64,000 nucleotides of DNA from Marinimicrobium locisalis (GCF_039822625.1 NZ_JBDLLG010000027.1:1-64000); one strand, 5' to 3'; positions 25,963 through 34,568 are shown, numbered from the stretch's first letter. Translations and numbers: made by a program. Notes: generated by a model from the sequence alone, not told the origin.

Positions 25963-27228
25963 ATGAGCCTAACCAAACGCATTCTGCTCGCCATGGTCCT
26001 GGGGGTCGCCACCGGCGTCCTGATTCATTTAATCGCCCCCTCAGAGGAGCATTTCCTGCGCGCCTGGCTGGCCCGTGGGTTGTTCGATGGCATCGGGCAG
26101 GTGTTTATTCGCTCTCTGACGCTGTTGGTGGTGCCGCTGGTGTTCGTTTCGCTGGTGTGCGGCAGCGCTTCGTTAGGCGGCCACAGCCGCATGGGCGCCA
26201 TGGCCGGCAAAACCGTCGCGCTCTACTTGGCCACCACCGCCGTGGCCATTACCCTCGCCCTGGGCATTGGTCAACTGGTCAAACCCGGCGAAGGCATCGA
26301 TATGCCCGGCGAGGTGGAGAACTTCTCCCCCACCGAGAAGCCCTCCATTAAGGACACACTGGTCAATGTTTTCCCCAGCAACCCGGTGGAAGCCATGGCA
26401 GAGGGCAGCATGCTGCAGATCATCGTGTTCGCCCTGCTGCTGGGCCTGGCCATTTCCCAAAGCGAACACAAAGCCTCCCGTTACATGCAGGAGTTTTTTA
26501 ATCACCTGAATACGGTGGTTTTGAAACTGGTGATGATTCTGATGCACTTGGCCCCCTACGGGGTGTTCTGCCTGTTGGCGAAACTGTTTGCGGACCTGGG
26601 CTGGCAGGCCATTGCGGACCTGGCACTGTATTTCTGTACGCTGCTGTTTGTATTGCTGCTGCACGGTCTGGGCACTTACACCCTCCTACTCAAGTTTCTC
26701 GGCCGCCTCAGCCCCCGCATTTTCCTGCGCAAAATGTGGCCGGTAATGGTTTTTGGTTTCAGTACGGCATCCAGTAACGCCACCATTCCGGTGACCTTGC
26801 GCACGGTGGAAAAAGACCTGGGTGTGGACAATCGCGTGGCTTCTTTTAGTGTGCCTTTGGGGGCGACCATTAATATGGATGGCACGGCGATTATGCAGGG
26901 GGTGGCGACGGCGTTTATCGCGCAGGTGTATGCGATTGATATCAGTTTGATGGGTTATTTGATGGTGGTGTTGACGGCGACGCTGGCGTCTATCGGTACG
27001 GCTGGGGTGCCCGGTGTGGGGATGATTACGCTGGCGATGGTGTTGCAGCAGGCGGGCCTTCCGGTGGAGGGTGTGGCGTTGATTATTGGTGTGGATCGGC
27101 TGTTGGATATGGTGCGCACCGCGGTGAATGTGACGGGGGATGCGATGGTTTCGACGGTGGTGGCGAATAGTGAGGGGATGCTGGATCGCAAGCAGTTTGA
27201 GCGGCCTTTGGAGTCTGATAACACGTAG
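25963..27228 (+). CDS. Dicarboxylate/amino acid:cation symporter (DAACS family)
   Basis: 421 residues from ATG 25963; the in-frame sequence before it is non-coding upstream DNA. Inner-membrane carrier coupling Na+ or H+ to uptake of glutamate/aspartate or C4-dicarboxylates. Hydrophobic segments span the whole length. The substrate-site signature is clear: SSNATIPVTLRTVEKDLGV, then SFSVPLGATINMDGTA, and later VPGVGMITLAMVLQQAGLP and DRLLDMVRTAVNVTGD. By eye, synonymous usage changes sharply: 47 of the first 100 codons end in C but only 11 of the last 122, where G and T dominate. The gene ends 24 bp before a pair of palindromic repeat units. Substrate cannot be fixed from sequence. Confidence 0.92.
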   Translation: MSLTKRILLAMVLGVATGVLIHLIAPSEEHFLRAWLARGLFDGIGQVFIRSLTLLVVPLVFVSLVCGSASLGGHSRMGAMAGKTVALYLATTAVAITLALGIGQLVKPGEGIDMPGEVENFSPTEKPSIKDTLVNVFPSNPVEAMAEGSMLQIIVFALLLGLAISQSEHKASRYMQEFFNHLNTVVLKLVMILMHLAPYGVFCLLAKLFADLGWQAIADLALYFCTLLFVLLLHGLGTYTLLLKFLGRLSPRIFLRKMWPVMVFGFSTASSNATIPVTLRTVEKDLGVDNRVASFSVPLGATINMDGTAIMQGVATAFIAQVYAIDISLMGYLMVVLTATLASIGTAGVPGVGMITLAMVLQQAGLPVEGVALIIGVDRLLDMVRTAVNVTGDAMVSTVVANSEGMLDRKQFERPLESDNT

Positions 27229-27252
27229 GGCACTTGCGGAGGTAAACTTCGA

Positions 27253-27377
27253 GTCCGGCCCAAGGTGGGGTGAACCCGTTGTAGACCCGCCGTGAACCCA
27301 TCCCTGGGGGCTTCTCATCGGCATCCATGCCTCAGAGAGTCTACAACGGGTTCACCCCACCTCGGCCCTCAGTGCCA
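27253..27377 (-). repeat. Palindromic repeat unit 2
   Basis: Perfect 23-bp arms at 27264-27286 and 27339-27361 enclose a 52-base loop. On the minus strand the unit starts TGGCACTGAGG, the loop contains CAGGGATGGGTTCACGGCG next to the closing GTC, and it ends GGGCCGGAC. It lies 24 bp after the symporter stop. With unit 3 it makes an inverted compound whose outer ends are GTCCGG and CCGGAC; the 49 bp between the units show no gene. Together the pair accounts for most of the 350-bp gap 27229-27578. Confidence 0.9.
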
Positions 27378-27426
27378 TCAATTAAACTTTCATATGCGCA
27401 GGACAGTTGCCATCACAGGCTGATCT

Positions 27427-27550
27427 TGGCACTGAGGTTCGGGGTGAGGTGCACTCTTCCCGGACCGTAGAGCGCGGGACACGCGATTCGAGCCTACAGG
27501 GACGTATTTACGGCGTGTCCGGGAAGAGTGCACCTCACCCCGAACCGGAC
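27427..27550 (+). repeat. Palindromic repeat unit 3
   Basis: Perfect 30-bp arms at 27436-27465 and 27517-27546 enclose a 51-base loop. The unit starts TGGCACTGAG and ends CCGGAC, and carries the core ACAGGGACGTATTTACGGCG. Compared with unit 6, the arms differ at five positions and every change is matched on the opposite arm, so pairing is preserved. It lies 28 bp from the stop of the thioesterase gene. Confidence 0.9.
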
Positions 27551-27578
27551 CCCGTATTAACTCCGCACTATGGGAGTA

Positions 27579-27998
27579 TCAATCGAACCAAGCACGGACG
27601 GTGTCGGGAAGGGGGCGGGATTTGCCGTCGGCGCCGAGCCAGACGACTTTTGAGTGGGCTTCCGCGCAGGGTTTATTGGGCTCGTCATTCGTGAACATAC
27701 GGAAATACGCCATAAAACTCGAACGACCCGGCTCTACTGCATAGCAGTCCAAGCGGACCGTTGCGGGATAGACCACCGGGCGCAAGAAAGTACAGCCCAC
27801 CGTTACCACCACCGGATAACTGTCCGGCTTCATCTTCACCCCGGCGGCGGATAGCCACAGAAAACGGGCCTCCTCGCAGTAGCGCAAATACAGCGTATTA
27901 TTCAAATGCCCCAAGGCATCCATATCGCCCCAGCGCATGGGGATTTCACATTGAAAGTGTGGCTTTTCCGGCAACTCAGGCCGTTGGGTCGATTCCAT
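27579..27998 (-). CDS. Hotdog-fold acyl-CoA thioesterase (4HBT/FadM-like)
   Basis: 139 residues. Matches the YbgC/FadM-type 4-hydroxybenzoyl-CoA thioesterase family: MRWGDMDALGHLNNTLYLRY has the catalytic Asp and the HxNN motif, followed by a helix EEARFLWLSAAG and strands VVTVGCTFLRPVVYPATVRL. These enzymes hydrolyse acyl-CoA thioesters in the cytoplasm. The ATG overlaps the stop of the upstream hydratase as TAATG, so the two are translationally coupled and probably act in one degradative or salvage route. Acyl substrate is unknown. Confidence 0.88.
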   Translation of the reverse strand: MESTQRPELPEKPHFQCEIPMRWGDMDALGHLNNTLYLRYCEEARFLWLSAAGVKMKPDSYPVVVTVGCTFLRPVVYPATVRLDCYAVEPGRSSFMAYFRMFTNDEPNKPCAEAHSKVVWLGADGKSRPLPDTVRAWFD

Positions 27999-28774
27999 TA
28001 CGACTGAACCCTCGCTTTAAATGAAACACTCAACTCACCCAGGTCCCCGAACAGCACCCGGACCGGTTCTTCCAGGGGCGCTTCCAGCACGCCGGCAAAG
28101 GAGCCGGTAATGACAAACTCACCGGCCTTCACGCCTTCCCCTTTTTCCCGCAGAAAGTTAACCAGCCAATACAAAGGCGCCCGAGGCTGAGTGTTCGGGT
28201 GTCGGCCCTGGTGGACTTCCGGGGCGGCGCTGCGGGTGTTTAGGGCGATGGTCAGCTCGTTGGCCTCCTCGGCCATGTCCGGGTCGACTTCCGGGCCCAC
28301 GAACAGGCCCTGGTTGAGCAAACCGTCCGCCAGCATTTCGGGAAAGTCCGCCGAGGCGGGGTCGGAGTAACGGCTGTGGATTAGCTCCAGCACCAAGTGG
28401 GTGTGGGCGATAGCGTCGTCCACCTCCTCCCGCGTGTAAGGCTCCGGGCGGGCGGGAAGATCGCGGCCGAGGACGAAGGCCAGCTCGGGCTCGATGCGGG
28501 CGTGACCTTCGGGGGCCCATACCGAGACGGGCGCGCCCCGGTGAATATCCTCGCGGTAGATGGGCGCCACCACCAAACGGTCCGGCGGGGGTTGCAGGCA
28601 CTTCCAGCCGCCAATGTTCGCGTCTAGTTCGCGGGTGACCTCGGTTTGAATCGCCAGGGCCGACTCCAGGTCGGCCGGGCGACAGTCCTCTGGCAGTCGT
28701 TCGGCCTGGACGCCACTGCGGCGCCGCTCTGCCAGAATACGGGCCGCCTTGGCGACCCCGGGGGGGTTCAACAT
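27998..28774 (-). CDS. 2-keto-4-pentenoate hydratase-like protein (FAA hydrolase superfamily)
   Basis: 258 residues, matching MhpD/HpaH-type hydratases and the related oxalocrotonate decarboxylases in length and layout: an N-terminal helical part (ILAERRRSGVQAERLP), GWK near residue 57, the metal-binding stretch RIEPELAFVLGRDLP, a helix with AHTHLVLELIHSRY, and a C-terminal VKAGEFVITGSFAGVLEAP. These enzymes add water to 2-hydroxy-dienoates in aromatic meta-cleavage. No ring-cleavage genes are nearby, so the true substrate is open. Coupled to the thioesterase by a TAATG overlap. Confidence 0.85.
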   Translation of the reverse strand: MLNPPGVAKAARILAERRRSGVQAERLPEDCRPADLESALAIQTEVTRELDANIGGWKCLQPPPDRLVVAPIYREDIHRGAPVSVWAPEGHARIEPELAFVLGRDLPARPEPYTREEVDDAIAHTHLVLELIHSRYSDPASADFPEMLADGLLNQGLFVGPEVDPDMAEEANELTIALNTRSAAPEVHQGRHPNTQPRAPLYWLVNFLREKGEGVKAGEFVITGSFAGVLEAPLEEPVRVLFGDLGELSVSFKARVQS

Positions 28775-28842
28775 AGCGTCATCTCTTGGATAATCGGGCC
28801 ACCGGTTCGTTGGCCCCGCGCTAACGATGGTGGCGACGGCGG

Positions 28843-30243
28843 TTAGCGGGGGCTGATCTGTAAAGCAATGTGGTCCAGGTCGTCTTGGGATTCAATGACG
28901 TTGGCCACCGTTGCCTCGGCTTTCTCTCGGTCCAGGTCCAGCTCGGCAAATACCCGGTCGGGAATTTCCAGTTTGGGCCCAAACCCTATGCCCTGTTGGA
29001 CGAGTAAGCGTTCGGCCACATAAATCAACTTGGCGTACTGATGGTGCTCACCCTGGTAATCCGGGTTGCCCTGGTGGCGAATGGCCAGCACGACTTCCTC
29101 GGGCATGGACCAGAGCGACATCAGGGTGCTGGCCAACTGCTCTCGGGTCACCCCCAGCAGGTGCCGCTCAATGGGCTGGTGCGTGACGTGAGGGTTGGCC
29201 TCGGCCATGCGACAGTACTGACTGAAGTAAGGAGGAAACAGTTCCGCCAAAATAAGGAAGCCAAAGTTGTGTAGCAGGCCGGACAAATAGGCCATGCCAA
29301 AGGTGGGCCGGTGCTCGCGCGGGATGGCGGTAACCAGTCCTTCGATGGCCGCGGCGGTGTAGATGGATTTATGCCAATAACCGAGATACCCATCGGGCCC
29401 TTCTTTGGGGACGGTCAAACCGCGGCCAAGCGCCAGCCCAAGGGCCAGGTTGAGGACCATGTCGAACCCGAGCACGCGCACTATGGCATCGTGAACGGAG
29501 CGGATTTTACCCGGCGCCGAATAATAGGGCGAAGCGGCCCAACTGACCACTTGGGCGGCGAGGCTGGGGTCGGTTTCGACCACCTGGGCCAGGTCACTGA
29601 TATCCGCGTTGGGGTCCACCCGCAGATTGATGATTCGTTGGGCGGTCTCGGACAGCGGCGGCAGCTCCAGGGTTTCTTCCAGACGCTGTTTGATGCGCAA
29701 CTGCGTAAAATTGCGCACGGCACCGAGGATTTGCTCCCCATCCCGTTCGGCGCTGATGTCTTTTTCCAACGCATCCAGCGGCGTGGCGATATCGCAGATC
29801 AGGGCATCTTCCAATACCTGCTGAAAGTCCTCGCGGTTGAGGTGCAGCAATTGCGCATCGTCGCCGGAGTCGAGCAGCAGGCTCTCCTTTTGCAGCAACT
29901 GCTTGTCCACCAGGGTGGGCAGCCCCTCCAGCTTGGGCACCGCTGGCACCGACTGCAGGCTGTGGGTGTCGCAGAACTGGCGCACCGCATCCTGGTTGGT
30001 GGCCCGCAGTTCACGGTTCAACTGGCGGTTAACCGCATTCAGATCGAGTAGGGTGTCGGCGGATATCACCGATAGGATGCGGCCCTTCTCATCTTCCAGC
30101 AGCACCGCCTTGGCGGCGTCCACGTTGCGCAGGTGCTGGTCGTGCCAGGGCAGTTGGTTGTTGGCATCCACCGGGGCCAAGGCCAGGTCGTAGTGAATGT
30201 TTTGGCTGTTCAGCAGAGATTCTACGCTGGTGGGTAGCGGCAC
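28843..30243 (-). CDS. YbaK-like domain fused to an HDOD domain
   Basis: 466 residues from GTG 30243, supported by GGAG six bases upstream. Residues 1-140 resemble the YbaK/ProX aminoacyl-tRNA deacylase fold (AAKAVLLEDEKGRILSVI, LNAVNRQLNRELRATNQDAV, VPKLEGLPTLVDKQLL). Residues about 190-400 are an HDOD domain: LPPLSETAQRIINLRVDPNA, DLAQVVETDPSLAAQVV, YLSGLLHNFGFLILAELFPPY. HDOD proteins lack full HD phosphodiesterase chemistry and act in signalling, motility or stress control. The combination suggests a sensor that binds an amino-acid-like ligand, an inference. Single gene on its strand between recG and the hydratase. Confidence 0.85.
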   Translation of the reverse strand: MPLPTSVESLLNSQNIHYDLALAPVDANNQLPWHDQHLRNVDAAKAVLLEDEKGRILSVISADTLLDLNAVNRQLNRELRATNQDAVRQFCDTHSLQSVPAVPKLEGLPTLVDKQLLQKESLLLDSGDDAQLLHLNREDFQQVLEDALICDIATPLDALEKDISAERDGEQILGAVRNFTQLRIKQRLEETLELPPLSETAQRIINLRVDPNADISDLAQVVETDPSLAAQVVSWAASPYYSAPGKIRSVHDAIVRVLGFDMVLNLALGLALGRGLTVPKEGPDGYLGYWHKSIYTAAAIEGLVTAIPREHRPTFGMAYLSGLLHNFGFLILAELFPPYFSQYCRMAEANPHVTHQPIERHLLGVTREQLASTLMSLWSMPEEVVLAIRHQGNPDYQGEHHQYAKLIYVAERLLVQQGIGFGPKLEIPDRVFAELDLDREKAEATVANVIESQDDLDHIALQISPR

Positions 30244-30548
30244 GTTTGACTCCTTTTGTTCAACAGACGCCCGTCTTTTTGCTCAGAGCATTCAGAGGTT
30301 CTGACTCGGCCCTTGTTGCCAAATAAAACAACCCTTTCATGGTTACCAGTGTGTAAGAAGCATTGCCCATGATCAAGGGTTTTGTCCTGGCAATCCCAAG
30401 CGCCGCCGCACTTAGCGGGCAGTTATACACCCACAGTTTAGCTGATGAACGCAGCCCCGGTGTCTATTGGTGCACACTTTTGCACTCACGGGCGCGAGGC
30501 TATTGTCCGTCCCGGCGCCCCGCGTGGTTAGACCCGTAACCCGCGCGG
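30244..30548. other. Gap between recG and the HDOD gene
   Basis: A gap of 305 bp that should contain the end of the recG transcript and the minus-strand promoter of the HDOD gene. I see no strong terminator, no RNA gene and no recognisable operator; GC-rich short inverted repeats near 30530-30550 are weak. Confidence 0.3.
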
Positions 30549-32645
30549 TCAGACACGCAGGTAGCGGCGGTTCTCCCCCAGCCAGCGTTCCATAATCGGG
30601 TTACAAAGGTTGGGGTAACGCTCCAGCAGTTGCTTTGCGCCCTGCTGGACCCTGGGCAGCAGCTCGGCATCGCGCTGCAGGTCGGCAATTTTGAACTGCA
30701 TGTCACCGGTCTGGCGGGTGCCCAGCACCTCGCCCGGGCCGCGCAGTTCAAGATCGCGTTCGGCAATCTCAAAGCCGTCGCTGGTATCGCGCATCACCCC
30801 TAGTCGCTCCTTGCCCTGACGCGAGAGCGGCGAGCCGTAGAGCAACACGCAGTGGCTGGCCTGGGCGCCCCGGCCCACCCGGCCGCGCAGCTGGTGCAAC
30901 TGAGCCAGCCCCAGCCGCTCGGGATTTTCGATGATCATCAAGCTGGCGTTGGGCACATCCACCCCCACCTCAATGACGGTGGTGGCCACCAGCAGGTCAA
31001 TGTCGCCGGCCTTGAAGGCGGCCATAACCGCCTCCTTTTCCTTGGCTTTCAAGCGGCCGTGGACCAAGCCGGTGCGCAGGTGCGGCAGCGCCGCCGCCAG
31101 GTTTTCCGCCGTGGCTTCGGCCGCTTGCGCAGCCAGGGTTTCGGATTCTTCAATCAGGGTGCACACCCAGTAAGCCTGTCGCCCCTGCTCGCAGGCGCGG
31201 CTGACCCGCTCAATCACCTCGGGGCGTCGCTGCTCGCCGATGACGACCGTACTGACCGGGGTTCGCCCCGGGGGCAGCTCGTCAATCACCGAGGTGTCCA
31301 GGTCCGCGTAGGCGCTCATGGCCAGGGTGCGGGGAATGGGTGTGGCGGTCATGATCAACTGATGCGGGCGCAGGCCGCCCTGGCTGCCTTTTTGGCGTAG
31401 CTCCAGGCGTTGGTGCACGCCAAAGCGGTGCTGCTCGTCCACGATTACCAGCCCCAGGTTGGCGAACCGAACTCCCTCCTGGAACAGGGCGTGGGTGCCC
31501 ACAATGACTTGGGCCTCGCCACTGGCCAAGCCCTCCAGTTGCTCGCGCCGGCGGGCGGCGCTCAGCCGCCCGGTGAGCCAGCCCGGCTCAATGCCCAATG
31601 GCTCCAGCCAGGCGCCAAAGTTGTTGCGATGCTGTTCCGCCAAGATTTCCGTGGGCGCCATAATTGCCGCCTGATAGCCGCTGGCCACGGCGGTTAGCGC
31701 CGCCAGGGCGGCGACCAGGGTTTTACCCGAGCCCACATCCCCCTGCACCAACCGCAGCATGGGCAGGGGTTTGGCCAGGTCTTTGGCAATCTCGGCGCCC
31801 ACTCGTCGCTGGGCGCCGGTCAGTTGGAAGGGCAAGGCCTGGAGAAAACGCTGCTGCAAATCCGTGTTCGGTTTGAGCACCGGCGCGCCTTCGGCCTGGG
31901 TTTGGCGGCGCAGCAGTAACAGGCTGAGGTGGTGAGCCAGCAACTCTTCAAAGGCCAGCCGCTGCTGATAGGGGTGCGCCCCCTCCATCAGGAGTTCGAC
32001 ATTGGCGTTGGCCGGCGGCGCGTGAACATAGCGCAAGGCGTCGGCCAGGGAGACCTGATCGAGCGCGCGGCGCATTTCCTCGGGCAACAGCTCGCTCAGG
32101 GCGTGCCGGTCGAGCCAGGTGAGCGCCTGGGAGGCCAGCGCCCGCAAACGGGGTTGAGTCAGCCCTTCGGTGGCCGGGTACACGGGGGTTAACCGCTGCG
32201 CCAGCGGGACGGCATCGGCGCCGTCGAGAAATTCGTACTCCGGGTGGTAGAACTCCAGGCCGGACGCACCGCGCCGGCTCTCCCCAAAACAGCGCAAGCG
32301 GGTGCCGGGGGTTAGCCGCTGCTTCTGAGCGCCGGAGAAGTGATAGAACCGTAGGGTGGTGGTGCCGGTGCCATCCTGAAGGCGGCACACCAGGCTGCGA
32401 CGCCGCCCGTACACCACGTCGGCGGCCCGCACTTCCCCCTCGATCACCGCGTTGACGTTGGGCTGCAGGGCGCCGATGGGCGTGACGCGGGTGCGGTCCA
32501 GGTAGCGCAGAGGCAGGTGGAAGAGCACATCCTGAAGCGTGTTCAGGCCAATTTTTGCGAGCTTTTCGGCAAGCCGGGGCCCCACCCCTTTCAGAGCGGT
32601 GACCGGCATGCGATCAAGGCTAGTGGCGTTCCCGGTCACGCCCAT
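30549..32645 (-). CDS. recG: ATP-dependent DNA helicase RecG
   Basis: 698 residues, full length. RecG remodels stalled replication forks and branch-migrates Holliday junctions. The N-terminal wedge domain (OB fold) is within residues 1-190, with VTALKGVGPRLAEKLAKIG at the start. Helicase motifs follow: Walker A GDVGSGKT, DEQH box in IVDEQHRFGVHQR, MTATPIPRTLAM (motif III), and the C-terminal motifs TTVIEVGVDVPNAS and QLRGRVGRG. The TRG region follows with ELRGPGEVLGTRQTG. It starts six bases after the oxyR stop, so the two genes are co-transcribed, as in several pseudomonads. Confidence 0.97.
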   Translation of the reverse strand: MGVTGNATSLDRMPVTALKGVGPRLAEKLAKIGLNTLQDVLFHLPLRYLDRTRVTPIGALQPNVNAVIEGEVRAADVVYGRRRSLVCRLQDGTGTTTLRFYHFSGAQKQRLTPGTRLRCFGESRRGASGLEFYHPEYEFLDGADAVPLAQRLTPVYPATEGLTQPRLRALASQALTWLDRHALSELLPEEMRRALDQVSLADALRYVHAPPANANVELLMEGAHPYQQRLAFEELLAHHLSLLLLRRQTQAEGAPVLKPNTDLQQRFLQALPFQLTGAQRRVGAEIAKDLAKPLPMLRLVQGDVGSGKTLVAALAALTAVASGYQAAIMAPTEILAEQHRNNFGAWLEPLGIEPGWLTGRLSAARRREQLEGLASGEAQVIVGTHALFQEGVRFANLGLVIVDEQHRFGVHQRLELRQKGSQGGLRPHQLIMTATPIPRTLAMSAYADLDTSVIDELPPGRTPVSTVVIGEQRRPEVIERVSRACEQGRQAYWVCTLIEESETLAAQAAEATAENLAAALPHLRTGLVHGRLKAKEKEAVMAAFKAGDIDLLVATTVIEVGVDVPNASLMIIENPERLGLAQLHQLRGRVGRGAQASHCVLLYGSPLSRQGKERLGVMRDTSDGFEIAERDLELRGPGEVLGTRQTGDMQFKIADLQRDAELLPRVQQGAKQLLERYPNLCNPIMERWLGENRRYLRV

Positions 32646-32651
32646 CGCTCC

Positions 32652-33596
32652 CTATTGTTGCGCTTTGGAGGGCGTGTCTTTGGGGTCGCTCAGGCGGCAC
32701 ATATTGATGGCCTTGCGCAGCGCCTCGATGGCCTTGTAGCGGGGGAAGCTGGCCCGCCAGGCCAGCGCCACGGTGCGGCTGGGCGCGGGTTTGGAAAAGG
32801 GTCGGGTGACCAGTAGGTTGGGCGTGTAGTTGGCAGTAACCGCCGCCGACAGGGGCAGGATGGTAATACCCAGGCCCGAGGCCACCATGTGGCGCAGGGT
32901 TTCCAGGGAGCTGCCTTCGGAGGCGGTGCGGATGCGCCCGTGAGGGTCTTCCATGGAGGATTGCAGGTTCGGGCAGGTAGCCAGCACCTGGTCCCGGAAG
33001 CAGTGGCCCTCCCCCAGTAGCAGGACGTTATGGTCGTCCAAATCGTTCGGTTGGATTTCCTCTTTCTCCGCCAACGGATGATCGTGGGGCAGGAGCACCA
33101 CAAAAGGCTCGTCAAACAGCGGCTGGGTCACCACATCCGCTTCGGTAAACGGCAGGGCAACGATAATCACATCCAGTTCGCCCTTGCGCAGTTTTTGGCG
33201 CAAGGTGGCGGTGTAGCCTTCCTCCACATACAGGGGCATATTGCTGGCGACTTTTTGCAGCTCGGGGATAAAGTGCGGCAACAGGTAAGGGCCAATGGTA
33301 AAAATAGCGCCCACATGCAAGGGGCTGCTGAGCTGGTCTTTGCCGGCGTTGGCGATGTCCTTAATGGCCGAGGTTTGCTCGAGCACCAAGTGGGCCTGAG
33401 CGACGATTTTCTCGCCCAACGGCGTGGCCTGGACCCGGGATTTGGAGCGCTCGAACAGGGCCACCCCGAGCTCTTCTTCCAGCTTTTTCACCGCAATACT
33501 CAGGGTGGGCTGGCTGACGAAACAACGTTCGGCCGCGCGACCGAAGTGCTGTTCTTGAGCGAGGGTTACGATATAGCGCAGTTCTGTTAAGGTCAT
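32652..33596 (-). CDS. oxyR: Hydrogen-peroxide-responsive regulator OxyR
   Basis: 314 residues from ATG 33596 (MTLTELRYIV), preferred over a longer frame. LysR-family HTH at 1-65 (FVSQPTLSIAVKKLEEELG). The redox pair is present with the E. coli numbering: Cys199 in GEGHCFRDQ and Cys208 in LATCPNLQ, which form the disulfide that activates the protein. It controls catalase and peroxidase genes. It is divergent from the SDR epimerase gene across 72 bp and upstream of recG. A clear OxyR operator was not seen in the short divergent region. Confidence 0.96.
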   Translation of the reverse strand: MTLTELRYIVTLAQEQHFGRAAERCFVSQPTLSIAVKKLEEELGVALFERSKSRVQATPLGEKIVAQAHLVLEQTSAIKDIANAGKDQLSSPLHVGAIFTIGPYLLPHFIPELQKVASNMPLYVEEGYTATLRQKLRKGELDVIIVALPFTEADVVTQPLFDEPFVVLLPHDHPLAEKEEIQPNDLDDHNVLLLGEGHCFRDQVLATCPNLQSSMEDPHGRIRTASEGSSLETLRHMVASGLGITILPLSAAVTANYTPNLLVTRPFSKPAPSRTVALAWRASFPRYKAIEALRKAINMCRLSDPKDTPSKAQQ

Positions 33597-33668
33597 GCTT
33601 TCCCGTTCCCAATGAGGCCCAAGCGACTGGTGGGCCGCCGGTTCAATTCGACACAAGTTTGCCCTTTT

Positions 33669-34538
33669 ATGATCGGATACGCAAAGGTAAATAGCGAAAA
33701 ACTATTGATTGTAGGCTGTGGAGACCTCGGCCGCCGGCTGGCCCACCGGCTCGCCCCCGAAGGCTATGAGGTAACCGGCCTGCGCCGCCACCCGCCGGAG
33801 AACTCGGATGTACTGCGCTACCAAGCGGTGGATACCGCCAATGCCGAGGCTATGAAGGAGGTGCTCGCCTCGGGGTTCGGTGTCATCGTCGTGACCATGA
33901 CGCCCTCGGAGCGCGGCGATGAAGGCTACCGCCGGGCCTATGTGCAAACCTGCGAGAACCTGGTGGCCGGGCTGAAGGCCAGCGGGAAAGCGCCCCGTCT
34001 GATTCTTTACGTCTCCAGCACTGGCGTTTATGGTCAGGGCGAGGGAGAGTGGGTGGATGAAAGCAGCCCCACCCTCCCGAACCGAGCCAGTGGCGAACGG
34101 CTGCTGGAAGCGGAGCAAGTCATAGGCAGCAGTGGCTTCCCTCATTGCATTGTCCGCTTCAGCGGCATTTACGGGCCGGGACGCCACCGCTTGCTGGAGC
34201 AGGTCCGGCGCGGGCGCGCCACCCTCAGCGGCCGTTACACCAACCGTATTCACTCTGAAGACTGCGCGGGGGTGATGGCTCACCTGATCGAACGTCACCG
34301 CCTCGGGGAGAAGGTCGCCCCGCTGTACCTGGCAAGTGACTGCGAGCCTGCCCCAATGGCGGAGGTGGTCAACTGGCTGTCCATGCACTTGAAAGTCGAC
34401 GAGGCCAAGTTCGCTCCGGACCAGGGCGGCCAAGGGAAGCGCTGCTCCAACCGGCGGCTGAGAGACACCGGCTACGAATTTCTCTACCCCGATTACCGGG
34501 CCGGGTATAAGGCGTTGTTGGCTGAAGAAGGTTTTTGA
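33669..34538 (+). CDS. NAD(P)-dependent epimerase/reductase of the extended SDR type (YeeZ-like)
   Basis: 289 residues from ATG 33669, the start that places the Rossmann strand KLLIVGCGDLGRRLAHRL near the N-terminus; the ribosome binding site is weak. Dinucleotide motif GCGDLG is followed by LRRHPP. The active site resembles SDRs: VSSTGVYGQGEGEWVDESSP supplies the Ser/Tyr region, although the usual YxxxK is replaced by NRASGERLLEAE. Close in form to the YeeZ-type proteins often found beside oxyR. Substrate unknown; probably cytoplasmic. Confidence 0.82.
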   Translation: MIGYAKVNSEKLLIVGCGDLGRRLAHRLAPEGYEVTGLRRHPPENSDVLRYQAVDTANAEAMKEVLASGFGVIVVTMTPSERGDEGYRRAYVQTCENLVAGLKASGKAPRLILYVSSTGVYGQGEGEWVDESSPTLPNRASGERLLEAEQVIGSSGFPHCIVRFSGIYGPGRHRLLEQVRRGRATLSGRYTNRIHSEDCAGVMAHLIERHRLGEKVAPLYLASDCEPAPMAEVVNWLSMHLKVDEAKFAPDQGGQGKRCSNRRLRDTGYEFLYPDYRAGYKALLAEEGF

Positions 34539-34568
34539 GTGTTGCAACAGCCTGAGTGGCTGGTTTTC

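Noticed and set aside
27466..27516. Resemblance of the repeat loop to a tRNA T-arm (GGCTCGAATCGCG on the minus strand)
   Set aside because: No acceptor, D-arm or anticodon arm can be folded around it, and the match is short. Not a tRNA or tRNA remnant on this evidence.
30500..30772. A 90-codon minus-strand frame overlapping the recG 3' end
   Set aside because: Out of frame with the intact recG C-terminus and rich in Ala, Arg and Cys, as expected of a shadow frame.
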